From the NCBI GenBank assembly GCA_020723325.1, contig DYJD01000018.1, positions 62,001 to 126,000 on the forward strand: a DNA stretch of 64,000 nt, in the 5' to 3' direction. Below are positions 8,916 through 19,520 of the stretch, one piece after another. This stretch comes from Desulfosudis oleivorans. Lineage in GTDB: Bacteria; Desulfobacterota; Desulfobacteria; Desulfobacterales; SURF-7. The position numbers and the translations under genes were made by a program. Position 1 is the stretch's first letter, and every line of letters starts with the position of its first letter. The notes beneath the pieces are model-generated. The model was not told the origin of the DNA and searched no databases. It worked only from the letters and a program-made list of their open reading frames with translations.

Positions 8916-11084
8916 ATGCAAGAGATCACCCAACACCTGGATCGGATTGCCTTGAAGGCCGTCACCTTGGAAAGCGGCGATATCCCGGCCATGGGCGAAT
9001 TGCTGAACGCCCTGGATGAGCTTGCCAAACCCGTCAACACCCTTTCCAACCCCCTGCCGGGCATGATCGTTCACGGATTGCATGGTTTTGTGGAACGTCT
9101 GATCCTAAATGAGGAAAACGATCTGGAGTTTCTGGGGAAAAGTGTCGGGGAGCTTCAGGAAGTTTTTCGGGCCATTCAGGTGGATGAAAACTACATGGGG
9201 GATCACCTGGATTTGTTGCGCAGATTGGATGGCGGCAAGGCAGCCGAAGAAGTTCCGGAGGACTCCCAGACCATCGGAACCTGGCAAACCAGACCGCCCA
9301 AGGAAGAGGGGTTTCTTTCCGACGAAGACGCCATGATCATGCGCGATTTTGCCATGGAAGCCATTGAGAACCTTGATAAAATCGAATTGGATCTCATGGA
9401 CCTGGCCCAGAATCCGGATTCCACGGACATCATCAACGATATTTTCAGGCCTTTTCATACCATCAAAGGGGTTTCGGGCTTTCTGAATCTGACCCGCATC
9501 AACCGCCTTTCCCATTGCACGGAAAATTTGTTGGACAGCGCCCGCAAAGGGGAATTCACACTCACCGAGGACCATACGGATATCATCCTGGAAGCCGTGG
9601 ATGTGCTCAAGGAAATGATCCGGCATATTCAAAATGCTCTGGTGGCCAAAGACCCGAATCTGGAAGGGAGCATGGCCATCGAGCCCATGCTCGCCAAAAT
9701 CGAGGCGGTCATCGCCGGCGCCACATCGGCCGGACCGCCCCGTTTGGGAGATATTCTGGTGGATTCCGGATATATTTCCAAGGAGAACCTGCAAAAGGGC
9801 CTGGAAATTCAGAAGCAGAACCCCTCGGAGAAGATCGGCAAGATTCTGGTGGAGGAAAAGCTGGTGCAACCCCGGCAGGTGGCGGCGGCCCTGGATACCC
9901 AGCGAAAAGCCGCCAAGGCCGTGGATCTGCAGGTGAAGGTGGATACGGTCAAACTGGACAACCTCATCGATCTCACCGGTGAATTGGTCATCACCCAGTC
10001 CATGCTGCGGCAAAACGAGGTGATCTGCTCCTCCAAAGATCCGCGCCTGTATCAGAACATCAATCAACTTTCCAAGATCGTTTCCGACCTGCAAAAGACC
10101 GCCATGTTCATGCGCATGATCCCCATCAAGAACACTTTCCAGAAAATGGTGCGCCTGGTGCGGGATCTGGCCCGTTCTTCCGGCAAGAAAGTGGATCTGG
10201 AAATGCAGGGGGAGGACACCGAGATCGACCGCAATGTGGTGGAGGAGATTTATGAGCCGTTGGTGCACATGGTGCGCAATGCGGTGGATCACGGGCTGGA
10301 AACACCCGCGGAACGCCTTGCCGCCGGCAAATCCGAGACCGGAAAAGTAATCCTCAGGGCCTATCACAAGGGCAGCAGCATCATGATCGAGATCCGGGAC
10401 GACGGTCGGGGGCTAAACAAGGAACGAATTCTAGAAAAGGCCCTGGCGGCTAATTTGATTCATTCCGCCACCGGCCTGACCAATGAGCAGATTTTTGATT
10501 TCATCTTCCACCCCGGCTTTTCCACCGCCAGCCAAGTGACCGATGTTTCCGGCCGGGGGGTGGGCATGGATGTGGTGAAGAAACGCATTGAAAAGCTGAA
10601 AGGCCATGTGGCCATCAGCTCCGAGCCCGGCAAAGGGACGGTTTTCAGTATCGCTCTGCCCCTGACCCTGGCCATTATCGAGGGCATGGTGGTGCGGGTG
10701 GGGGAGGAACGCTATATTCTGCCCACCCTGGCCATTGTGGAAAGCGTGCGGCCAGAACAAAGCAACTGCTTTACCGTGGCCGGCAAGGGCGAGATGATCA
10801 AGTTTCGCGGGGAATTGCTCCCCATGATGCGTTTAAGCGGGACATTCGCTGTGGCCGGGCAGTATCAGAATCCATGGGAAGGCCTGGTGGTGGCTGTGGA
10901 GCACAAAGGCCGCAAACTGGGTCTGTTCCTGGACGAGCTCTTGGGCAAGGAGGAAGTGGTCATCAAAGGCCTGGGGGAAACCTTCAGCAAGGTCAAGGGC
11001 ATCAGCGGCGGGGCCATTCTCGGCGACGGCCGCATCGGGTTGATATTGGATATGGAGGGGTTGTTTGAACTCGCGGAAGAATAA
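8916..11084 (+). CDS. cheA: CheA histidine kinase with an embedded MshEN-like module
   Basis: Core kinase of the chemosensory array, 722 residues. After an N-terminal helical region comes the HPt domain with phospho-His181 (FHTIKGVSGFL). Where a P2 domain is often found, residues 276-329 hold two 24-residue motifs, RLGDILVDSGYISKENLQ... and KIGKILVEEKLVQPRQVA..., which fit the MshEN (T2SSE N-terminal) pattern. Then follow the dimerisation helices (LDNLIDLTGELVITQS), the ATPase domain (HMVRNAVDHGLE, DDGRGLN, SGRGVGMDVV) and a C-terminal CheW-like domain (LTLAIIEGMVVRVGEERY). AGAGGAA precedes the ATG. MshEN domains of MshE bind c-di-GMP; binding here is inferred, and motif 2 has Lys in place of the first Arg. 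Confidence 0.96.
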   Translation: MQEITQHLDRIALKAVTLESGDIPAMGELLNALDELAKPVNTLSNPLPGMIVHGLHGFVERLILNEENDLEFLGKSVGELQEVFRAIQVDENYMGDHLDLLRRLDGGKAAEEVPEDSQTIGTWQTRPPKEEGFLSDEDAMIMRDFAMEAIENLDKIELDLMDLAQNPDSTDIINDIFRPFHTIKGVSGFLNLTRINRLSHCTENLLDSARKGEFTLTEDHTDIILEAVDVLKEMIRHIQNALVAKDPNLEGSMAIEPMLAKIEAVIAGATSAGPPRLGDILVDSGYISKENLQKGLEIQKQNPSEKIGKILVEEKLVQPRQVAAALDTQRKAAKAVDLQVKVDTVKLDNLIDLTGELVITQSMLRQNEVICSSKDPRLYQNINQLSKIVSDLQKTAMFMRMIPIKNTFQKMVRLVRDLARSSGKKVDLEMQGEDTEIDRNVVEEIYEPLVHMVRNAVDHGLETPAERLAAGKSETGKVILRAYHKGSSIMIEIRDDGRGLNKERILEKALAANLIHSATGLTNEQIFDFIFHPGFSTASQVTDVSGRGVGMDVVKKRIEKLKGHVAISSEPGKGTVFSIALPLTLAIIEGMVVRVGEERYILPTLAIVESVRPEQSNCFTVAGKGEMIKFRGELLPMMRLSGTFAVAGQYQNPWEGLVVAVEHKGRKLGLFLDELLGKEEVVIKGLGETFSKVKGISGGAILGDGRIGLILDMEGLFELAEE

Positions 11085-11093
11085 AAAAAACAA

Positions 11094-11126
11094 CAATTAT
11101 GAATTATGAATTACGAATTATGAATC
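11094..11126. repeat. Heptamer repeat arm after cheA
   Basis: CAATTATGAATTATGAATTACGAATTATGAATC, the reverse-complement type of arm, followed by TGGATCAGGGCGG. It stands ten bases after the cheA stop and is repeated in the next element. Confidence 0.85.
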
Positions 11127-11153
11127 ATGGATCAGGGCGGTAAATATATACAA

Positions 11154-11330
11154 CAATTATGAATTATGAATTATGAATCACGGATCAGGGCGGCAAACAT
11201 ACCGGATATAAATGACGTTCCTGGGCGATAGCCCGGACGTGGTGAAATTATACGGATAATATCGAAGGAAAAATAAAATGGACAGAATACCACAATTCCT
11301 AATTCGTAATTCCTAATTCCTAATTGCTTT
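11154..11330. repeat. Inverted-repeat (MITE-like) element E1
   Basis: Left arm CAATTATGAATTATGAATTATGAATC at 11154, then CGGATCAGGGCGGCAAACAT, an interior, AAAAATAAAATGGACAGAATACC, and a right arm of AATTCCT/AATTCGT heptamers ending AATTGCTTTT. The two arms are inverted copies. E2 (11696-11881) shares both ends and part of the interior. It has no coding capacity. Confidence 0.8.
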
Positions 11331-11342
11331 TCGAGGTTGTTT

Positions 11343-11396
11343 ATGGAGTTGATGTTCATGCTCATGCTGCTGACAATGGTTTTGATCTTGTCATAA
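11343..11396 (+). CDS. Possible short hydrophobic peptide
   Basis: ATG-start frame of 17 residues rich in Met and Leu (MELMFMLMLLTMVLILS), directly after element E1. There is no clear ribosome site (CGAGG lies 11 bases upstream). The same frame reopens after the stop for about 40 codons, so this could also be the broken start of a longer small membrane protein. Low confidence; listed because it sits in a 450-base gap of the operon. Confidence 0.25.
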   Translation: MELMFMLMLLTMVLILS

Positions 11397-11533
11397 TCGG
11401 ATTGCCGGATCATTGGGTTTGCCAAGGTAGTGAAGATTATGGAGAAGGGGGAGGGGTTTTGTTTGCCGATTCAGGCCGGTGGCGGCCTGGCAAATGTGAG
11501 TCAACAGCAGCCGGATTAAGGGGGGTAGTCATC

Positions 11534-11704
11534 ATGATGAAAAACGGGAATAACCATGAATACATTGAATTCAGCCGCTGGGAAGGCTTGGAGGAACAGA
11601 TTCAAGAGCAAAACCGTTTGTTTGAAGAAATACGGGAAAGAATCGCCGCCATGGAACGGTTCGTTAGCGAAGTGCCGGAACATACATTTAAAAAACAATT
11701 ATGA
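11534..11704 (+). CDS. Small coiled-coil protein in the chemotaxis operon
   Basis: 56 residues, not recognised. A good AAGGGGGG site lies upstream of ATGATG; the second ATG is an equal candidate start. The centre (residues about 16-48, RWEGLEEQIQEQNRLFEEIR and on) is a heptad-like charged coiled coil with no membrane segment. The last residues KKQL and the TGA stop come from the left arm of repeat E2. It lies between cheA and cheD. An array-accessory role is only a guess from position. Confidence 0.6.
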   Translation: MMKNGNNHEYIEFSRWEGLEEQIQEQNRLFEEIRERIAAMERFVSEVPEHTFKKQL

Positions 11705-11881
11705 ATTATGAATTACGAATTATGAATCGTGGATCAGGGAGGCGAACATGCTTGATGATATATGCGTTCCGCGGGATAAGCCCGGACAGGGTAGTAATTG
11801 CGGTAAAAGTACCGCATGAAAAATAAAATGGACAGAATACCACAATTCCTAATTCGTAATTCATAATTCATAATTGCTTTT
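11696..11881. repeat. Inverted-repeat (MITE-like) element E2
   Basis: Left arm CAATTATGAATTATGAATTACG, then GTGGATCAGGGAGGCGAACAT, interior, AAAATAAAATGGACAGAATACC, and a right arm of AATTCCT/AATTCGT/AATTCAT heptamers ending AATTGCTTTT. Same plan and similar ends as E1. It provides the stop of the coiled-coil gene and ends 16 bases before the cheD ribosome site. Confidence 0.8.
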
Positions 11882-11906
11882 CCAAATTGTTTTTCCGGAG
11901 TTACTT

Positions 11907-12386
11907 GTGAATATAATCGTAGGCGTATCAGATATGAAAGTAAGCAACAATCCCGGGGATATGATAATTACGTATTCCCTGGGGTCGTGCATCGGTGTGG
12001 CGGTCTATGACCGGGAAGCGCGGGTGGGGGGCTTGTTGCATTATATGCTGCCGGAATCGGAGTTGGACAAGGAAAAAGCCGGGAGGAATCCATTCATGTT
12101 TGCGGATACGGGTATCCCGGCCCTTTTCAAAGCCGCCTATCAACTCGGTGCCAAAAAGCAGCGCATGAAGGTGGTGGCCGCCGGCGGTTCCCAGGTCCTG
12201 GATCAGAACGGTTTTTTCAACATCGGCAAACGCAATCACACGGCCATGCGCAAGATTTTTTTCCGCAACAACGTCCTTTTGGATCATGAAAATATCGGCG
12301 GGGTGGTCAACCGTACAGTGAGGATTTGCATGGATACGGGTGAGATTAATATCAAGATTTCAGGGCAGGGGGAAATCAGCATATGA
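11907..12386 (+). CDS. cheD: CheD chemoreceptor glutamine deamidase
   Basis: Deamidates receptor glutamines and can dock with CheC/CheX-type phosphatases. 159 residues from a GTG at 11907, chosen because CCGGAG precedes it by six bases. The catalytic pair is Cys28 (LGSCIGVAVYD) and His45 (GGLLHYMLPES), with a conserved Thr68 (FADTGIPAL); GGSQVLDQ and IGKRN also fit the family. It overlaps the HDOD gene by four bases (ATGA), so the two are translationally coupled. Confidence 0.95.
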   Translation: MNIIVGVSDMKVSNNPGDMIITYSLGSCIGVAVYDREARVGGLLHYMLPESELDKEKAGRNPFMFADTGIPALFKAAYQLGAKKQRMKVVAAGGSQVLDQNGFFNIGKRNHTAMRKIFFRNNVLLDHENIGGVVNRTVRICMDTGEINIKISGQGEISI

Positions 12387-13246
12387 AACCGGTCCAGGAA
12401 ATCCTGTCCGAAATCAAGCATTTTGATCCCATCCCGCAGATTGCCGTCCAATGCATGGAGCTGATTGAATCCGACAAGGCCTCCCTGCAAGGCATTGCCG
12501 ATCTTGTGGCCTATGACCCGATGATTTCGGCGGATTTGCTGCGGTTATGCAATTCGGCCTACATCGGCCTCGCCCGCCATGTGGAGTCGGTGCGGGAGGC
12601 CGTCAATTATCTGGGTTTGAACCGGGTGGTGGAACTGCTCATGGTGCAATGCGGCCGTTCCCATCTTGAAAAGGCCCAGGCAGGTTACGATCTGGCCAGG
12701 GGGGAATTGTGGCGTCATTCGGCCGCCGGAGCTTTTATTGCCAGGATGCTGGCCGAGAAGCGCCAGGCCGAGAAGCGGCATTTGATCTTCACCGCCGCCC
12801 TGCTCAAGGACATGGGCAAGGTGCTGATGGACCATCATGTACATGACGATTTCATCCGCATCCAAAGGTTGGTGGCGGAGGCCGGTCACAGTTTCAGGGA
12901 GGCGGAAAAGGCGGTGATCGGCATGGATCACGCCGAATTGGGCGGTCTTTTGGCCCGGCAATGGAATTTTTCACCCCAGATGGCCGCCATCATCAGCCAT
13001 CATCATCAACCTCTTGCCGCCGGTGAAATGGAACTGGAGACCATGCTGGTGTATGTGGCCGACACCATTTGCATGATGATGGGCATCGGCGTGGGGGCCG
13101 ACGGCCTGGCCTACCGGTTTTACCGGGAAGTGTTGGAAAAGCTGAGCCTGACCGCCAGGGATGTACAGCTCATCATCGCCGAATTCGGCGTGCATCTGAA
13201 TGAAATCGATAAAATGCTGGGGATTTCACCGTCCCCGGCAGCATGA
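12383..13246 (+). CDS. HDOD-domain protein
   Basis: 287 residues. The HDOD domain (about residues 10-205) starts with FDPIPQIAVQCMELIESDK and has LVAYDPMISADLLRLCNSA, YLGLNRVVELLM, LKDMGKVLMD and ISHHHQP; this is an HD-related fold that typically lacks the full metal site and acts in signalling rather than hydrolysis. It starts inside the cheD stop and ends nine bases before the cheY ATG. HDOD proteins are often found in chemotaxis and c-di-GMP clusters; the exact role is not known. Confidence 0.93.
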   Translation: MKPVQEILSEIKHFDPIPQIAVQCMELIESDKASLQGIADLVAYDPMISADLLRLCNSAYIGLARHVESVREAVNYLGLNRVVELLMVQCGRSHLEKAQAGYDLARGELWRHSAAGAFIARMLAEKRQAEKRHLIFTAALLKDMGKVLMDHHVHDDFIRIQRLVAEAGHSFREAEKAVIGMDHAELGGLLARQWNFSPQMAAIISHHHQPLAAGEMELETMLVYVADTICMMMGIGVGADGLAYRFYREVLEKLSLTARDVQLIIAEFGVHLNEIDKMLGISPSPAA

Positions 13247-13634
13247 GGAAACGCCATGGCTCATACCATACTCATCGTGGATGATTCGCCGCCCATGCGG
13301 ACGGTGATCCGGAAAACCATCAAGGCTTCCGGTTTCAGCAGCAGCAGTTTTTACGAGGCCGGTGACGGCCGCGAAGCCTTGGAGATCTTGAAGAAGAGCT
13401 GGATGGACCTGGTGGTGACGGATTACAACATGCCGGACATGAACGGCATAGAGCTGATCACTGCCATGAAGACGGATGACATTTTACAGGCCGTACCGGT
13501 TTTGATGATCACCACCGAAGGCAGTCACCAGAGAGTGGCGGAATTTCTTGCCGCCGGCGCCGCCGGATATGTGAAGAAACCCTTCACACCGGAGGAAATC
13601 CGTGCCAAAATCATCGAAATATTGGGAGAAAGCC

Positions 13635-15306
<1,672 letters not shown>

Positions 15307-15330
15307 TGCAGTCGGCATGGAAAAATTCGG

Positions 15331-18090
15331 ATGAAAACTGTTTTTTGGGGTGCGGTGGCGGGTTGGACGGTGTTGACGGCGGTTTTGTTGGGAATCGGCT
15401 ACCGCCAGGCGCATTCCGGCGCCCTTGAGCTGGCTTTGGCCCAGGCCCGGGAGACGTATAACAAGGATCTGATCTATCGTCGCTGGGCCGCCGGATATGG
15501 GGGCGTGTATGTGCCCATGGATCCGCAGACCCCTCCCAATCCTTATCTTGCCGGGTTTCCGGAAAGGGACATCCGCACGCCTTCCGGGAAGCAGTTGACC
15601 CTGGTGAATCCGGCTTACATGACCCGCAGGGTTCATGAGTTGGGGGACGAATGGTACGGCTTCAAGGGGCATATCACCAGCCTCAAACCCATCCGGCCGG
15701 AAAATGCGGCCGATGCCTGGGAAAAGGCCGCTTTGGAGGCCTTTGAAAAAGGGGTGATGGAAATGTCCGGGCCGGGGATGCTGGGCAATGAAAATTTTTT
15801 CCGTTTCATGCGGCCCTTGGTCACGGAGGCCGCTTGTTTGAAATGCCATGAGGCCCAGGGCTACCAGGTGGGGGATATCCGCGGCGGGATCAGCGTGGCC
15901 GTGCCCTGGAAGGGATATCAAACCGTCTTGCGCAAACATTTTCTGAATGATCTTATGAGATACGGCGCTGTCTGGTGGATGGGATTTTTCGGACTGTGGT
16001 TTTACAGCAAAAAGATCGCCCTGCATTTATCCGAGCGCAAGCAGGCCGAGCAGCGGTTGCTGGAAGCCAACCGCCGGCTGGAACAGGAAAGCCTGCGGGC
16101 CGAAGAGGCCAGCAAAGCCAAAAGCGAATTTTTGGCCAACATGAGCCACGAGATTCGTACCCCCCTCAACGGGGTCATGGGCATGACCAGTCTTTTATTG
16201 AATACCAAACTCGGGCCGGAACAGCGCGAGTATCTTCGGATCCTACGAACCAGCGGTGACGGCTTGCTGAATATTGTCAATGATGTTTTAGATTTTTCCA
16301 AGATCGAGGCCCGCAAGCTTGAACTGGAAAGCCTGGATTTTGATTTGCGCCTGACCGTGGAAGATGCCCTGGTGGTGATGAGCGGCCGGGCACATGCCAA
16401 AGGGCTGGAACTGATCTGCCTCATGGAACCGGGGGTGCCGGCGCGCTTGCAAGGTGATCCGGGCCGTTTGCGACAGGTGCTCCTGAATCTTATCGGCAAT
16501 GCGGTGAAATTTACCCATGCCGGGGAGGTTTCCTTGGGTGTCCACCTGGAATCCAAAGAAACCGACGGGGTGCAATTACGGTTTGAGATCAAGGATACCG
16601 GTATCGGCATTCCGGAAGATAAAATTGCCGGGCTTTTCGCCCCCTTTACCCAGGCGGATGGTTCCACCAGCCGGAAATACGGCGGAACCGGACTGGGACT
16701 GGCCATCTGCCACCAACTGGTGGAATTGATGGGCGGCCGAATGGGGGTTGAGAGCACGGAAGGCCGGGGCAGTGTTTTCTGGTTTACAGCCCGTTTTCAA
16801 TGCCCGGCCCAAGCCGAAGCCGGTTTGGCGATTCCCGCTGATGACCTGAAAGGGATGAAAGTGCTGGTGGTGGACGATAATGGCACCAACCGCTTGTTGA
16901 TCACCAGGCTTTTGCAGTCCTGGGGCTGTCATTTCAGCGAGGCGGAGAGCGGCGAAAAAGCCCTTGCGCTCCTGCAACAGGCGGCGGCGGCCGGCGATCC
17001 CTTCCAGATTGCTTTGCTGGACAAACGTATGCCGGGTATGGACGGCGAAACACTGGGCCGGGTAATCAAGGGCGAGTCCATGCTGGCCGGCACCCGTCTG
17101 ATTCTCATGACATCCTTGGGAGAAAAAGGGGATGCGGGCTTTTTCCAGCAACTTGGTTTCAGCGGGTATTTGACCAAGCCCATCCGGGTGGCCCAATTCC
17201 GGGAGGGCCTGGCCATGGCCATGGGTCGGCCCCCGGCTTTGAATGGGGCGACCGAGCCCATCATCACCCGCCATGCCGCTGCCGAATCTCTCAAACGTCG
17301 GGCCCGTATTCTGCTGGTGGAGGATGACGTTACTAACCGCCTGGTGGCCCTGGCCATGCTCAAGCAGGCAGGCTATGGGGCCCAGGCAGTGGAAAACGGC
17401 CGGGAAGCCCTGGCGGCCCTGGAAAGGGTCCCCTATGATCTGGTGCTGATGGACTGCCAGATGCCGGAAATGGACGGGTATGAAGCCAGCCGACGCATCC
17501 GGCAAACCCGCCGGCCGGGTTTTGATCCGGAGGTGCCCATCATTGCCATGACCGCCCACGTGGGCAAAGCCGACCGGGAGAAATGTCTGGCGGCAGGCAT
17601 GGATGACTATCTGACCAAGCCGGTGTCGCCGGCGGATCTGGAAAAGGTCTTAACCCGCTGGTTGAACAAGGACCGCATGGGCGCCGGCCCGGGGGCGGGA
17701 ACCATGGTCGCGCTGCCGGAATCGGAAGGGCCGGGCAGCAACACCGCTATGGACGAAACCTTTGAAGTTTTTGATCAGGCCGCCTTTATGGGTCGGATCA
17801 TGGGGGATGCGGAACTGGCCCGGAGGATCATTTCCGGATTTTTGGCGGATGTTCAACGGCAAATCAGTGGTATGCGCGCGGGCTTGATGCAAAACGATCT
17901 TTCCCAAGCCGTGTTTTATTGCCACAAAATCAAGGGCGCCGCAGCCTATGTGGGGGCCAAAGCCCTGAGCAGCCTGGCGGCCCGCATGGAACAAAGCGGC
18001 CGGGCGGGCCAAGGGGATGAAATCAGGCGATTGCTCCCGGAGCTTGAGAACCGGTTTGAAGCCTTTCAGGAAAAACAGAGGGTGTTGTAA
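15331..18090 (+). CDS. DUF3365 (haem-type) hybrid histidine kinase with two receivers and HPt
   Basis: BarA-like membrane phosphorelay kinase, 919 residues. TM1 is about 5-24; a periplasmic DUF3365/Tll0287-like domain follows with a c-type haem motif Cys169-Leu-Lys-Cys172-His173; TM2 is about 210-228. Then a coiled coil, HisKA (His273 in [12 protein letters not shown]), HATPase, receiver 1 (Asp564, [12 protein letters not shown]), receiver 2 (Asp708, [11 protein letters not shown]) and a C-terminal HPt (His865, [12 protein letters not shown]). It probably senses redox state or a small ligand at a haem (inferred). It lies 135 bases after cheB, with element E3 between, suggesting input into the same cluster. 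Confidence 0.94.
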   Translation: MKTVFWGAVAGWTVLTAVLLGIGYRQAHSGALELALAQARETYNKDLIYRRWAAGYGGVYVPMDPQTPPNPYLAGFPERDIRTPSGKQLTLVNPAYMTRRVHELGDEWYGFKGHITSLKPIRPENAADAWEKAALEAFEKGVMEMSGPGMLGNENFFRFMRPLVTEAACLKCHEAQGYQVGDIRGGISVAVPWKGYQTVLRKHFLNDLMRYGAVWWMGFFGLWFYSKKIALHLSERKQAEQRLLEANRRLEQESLRAEEASKAKSEFLANMSHEIRTPLNGVMGMTSLLLNTKLGPEQREYLRILRTSGDGLLNIVNDVLDFSKIEARKLELESLDFDLRLTVEDALVVMSGRAHAKGLELICLMEPGVPARLQGDPGRLRQVLLNLIGNAVKFTHAGEVSLGVHLESKETDGVQLRFEIKDTGIGIPEDKIAGLFAPFTQADGSTSRKYGGTGLGLAICHQLVELMGGRMGVESTEGRGSVFWFTARFQCPAQAEAGLAIPADDLKGMKVLVVDDNGTNRLLITRLLQSWGCHFSEAESGEKALALLQQAAAAGDPFQIALLDKRMPGMDGETLGRVIKGESMLAGTRLILMTSLGEKGDAGFFQQLGFSGYLTKPIRVAQFREGLAMAMGRPPALNGATEPIITRHAAAESLKRRARILLVEDDVTNRLVALAMLKQAGYGAQAVENGREALAALERVPYDLVLMDCQMPEMDGYEASRRIRQTRRPGFDPEVPIIAMTAHVGKADREKCLAAGMDDYLTKPVSPADLEKVLTRWLNKDRMGAGPGAGTMVALPESEGPGSNTAMDETFEVFDQAAFMGRIMGDAELARRIISGFLADVQRQISGMRAGLMQNDLSQAVFYCHKIKGAAAYVGAKALSSLAARMEQSGRAGQGDEIRRLLPELENRFEAFQEKQRVL

Positions 18091-18144
18091 TTGCTTTTAT
18101 GTGGAACTCGGAATGATTTTAAGTAGCACAATATAAAATTATAA

Positions 18145-18190
18145 TTGATAGAATTCCACAATTCCTAATTCGTAATTCATAATTGCTTTT
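18145..18190. repeat. Heptamer junction repeat before the HPt-receiver gene
   Basis: ATTGATAGAATTCCACAATTCC, then AATTCGT/AATTCAT heptamers and AATTGCTTTT; a right arm only, about 30 bases before the next ATG. A short TAATTGCTTTT also overlaps the preceding stop codon at 18088. Confidence 0.8.
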
Positions 18191-18218
18191 ATAAGGTCGT
18201 ATCCAAGAAAGGAATCCC

Positions 18219-19079
18219 ATGAACAGCAATGACCAAATCAAAGCAGCCCGGTCCTATTCCTTCCCGGACCCGCTTGGAACCAAGCCGCCCCAGGATATCA
18301 AGGGGGAATACATTCAGGATTTTGTTTTGTCCTGGCAGGATCTCTTGGATAATCTTGAAATCACGGCCCTGCAAATGGAATCCGGCAAGGTCGAAGCAGA
18401 TACCCTGGCAAAGGTGAAACGCATGCTGCACACCATCAAGGGCGATGCGGCCGTGATCGGCTTTCCGGCGGTTTCCGATGTGTTTCACCGGGCCGAGGAT
18501 GTGCTTTCAGAACAAATCGACAAGGGCGAATGCCCCACCGAATATTTGCTGGCCCTCAAGGACTGGCTGCAGCAAGTCATTCCCAATCTGTTGGCCGTGA
18601 TCACCGGGCCCCAAACCAAGCCGCCCGCACCGAAATCAGCCGACCCGGCCCCCCAGGCAAATCAAACCGGTAAACAGCGCCTGAAAGTTCTTATTGTTGA
18701 GGATGATTTCACCGGCAGGCTGGTGCTGCAGAAAATGCTGGCGGAGTATGCCGAAAGCGACCTGGCCGTTGACGGCAAGGAAGCGCTCATTACTTTCAGC
18801 CGCGCCCTGGCCCAAGGAAAGCGCTATGACCTTATTTTTCTGGACATCATGATGCCGGAAATGAGCGGGCAGGATGTGCTCAAGGAAATCCGGCGCATGG
18901 AAGCGGAAGCCGGCATCCTGGGCCTGGACGGCGCCAAGATCGTCATGACCACGGCCCTGGGGGACCGGGTCAATGTCATGCAGGCCTTCCGCGAGCAATG
19001 CGACGGCTATCTGGTGAAGCCCATCGAGCGGGAAAAACTGTTCACCTTGCTGGGAAAGGAACTGGGATTTAGGGTGTAG
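18219..19079 (+). CDS. HPt-receiver phosphorelay protein
   Basis: Cytosolic relay protein of 286 residues. The HPt domain is about 30-130 with His71 (MLHTIKGDAAVIGF); a proline-rich linker follows (about 131-148); the receiver is about 153-285 with Asp209 (IFLDIMMPEMSG), Thr in VMTTALGD and Lys in YLVKPIERE. AAGGAA lies upstream of the ATG. It is the last + strand gene of the chemotaxis cluster and its domains complement the preceding hybrid kinase, so a kinase-receiver-HPt-receiver chain is likely but not shown. Confidence 0.92.
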   Translation: MNSNDQIKAARSYSFPDPLGTKPPQDIKGEYIQDFVLSWQDLLDNLEITALQMESGKVEADTLAKVKRMLHTIKGDAAVIGFPAVSDVFHRAEDVLSEQIDKGECPTEYLLALKDWLQQVIPNLLAVITGPQTKPPAPKSADPAPQANQTGKQRLKVLIVEDDFTGRLVLQKMLAEYAESDLAVDGKEALITFSRALAQGKRYDLIFLDIMMPEMSGQDVLKEIRRMEAEAGILGLDGAKIVMTTALGDRVNVMQAFREQCDGYLVKPIEREKLFTLLGKELGFRV

Positions 19080-19094
19080 AAACGAACATGCGTT

Positions 19095-19451
19095 TCAAAT
19101 GAGTTTTTGGTCCTGCAAAACCACCATAGCCTGCTGGGCAATGGTGGTGACCTTACTCAAAGCTTGTGTGAGGTGAAAGCCGGCTTCCTGGATCACGCCT
19201 GATTTGGCCATAACCACGGCCAGGTCCAAGCTTTTGCCGGCTTCCTGCCAGGCCGGATGCGGCGCCAGGCGGGCCGCCAGATGGATCTCATGGGCCAGCA
19301 TGTTCAGCAGGGACTGAATTATCAGCTCAGCCCCGCGCTGCTCGGCATAGTCCAAGCCCCCAGCCTGCTCCACCACCTGGGAAATCCAGATGATCCCCGC
19401 CTTGATTTTATCCCCCTGGGCGAACCCCATTACCGCCTTGTCTGTCTCCAT
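19095..19451 (-). CDS. Helical protein of unknown function
   Basis: Not recognised. 118 residues from the ATG at 19451, preceded by AGGAG. Predicted almost all helical (AELIIQSLLNMLAHEIHLAAR and on), no membrane segment, no metal motif. Convergent with the HPt-receiver gene, only 15 bases apart, and downstream of another unknown minus-strand gene; a heptamer repeat lies between the two. Possibly a two-gene unit attached to the signalling cluster. Confidence 0.65.
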   Translation of the reverse strand: METDKAVMGFAQGDKIKAGIIWISQVVEQAGGLDYAEQRGAELIIQSLLNMLAHEIHLAARLAPHPAWQEAGKSLDLAVVMAKSGVIQEAGFHLTQALSKVTTIAQQAMVVLQDQKLI

Positions 19452-19468
19452 CAACCTGTCTCCTTAGA

Positions 19469-19520
19469 ATATAATTGACAGCATACCACGATTCATAATT
19501 CGTAATTCGTAATTCAAAAT
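19469..19520. repeat. Heptamer repeat between two minus-strand unknown genes
   Basis: AATTGACAGCATACCACGATTC, then AATTCGT heptamers ending AAAATTG. It contains the stop codon of the gene to its right (final residues QQF). Confidence 0.8.
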
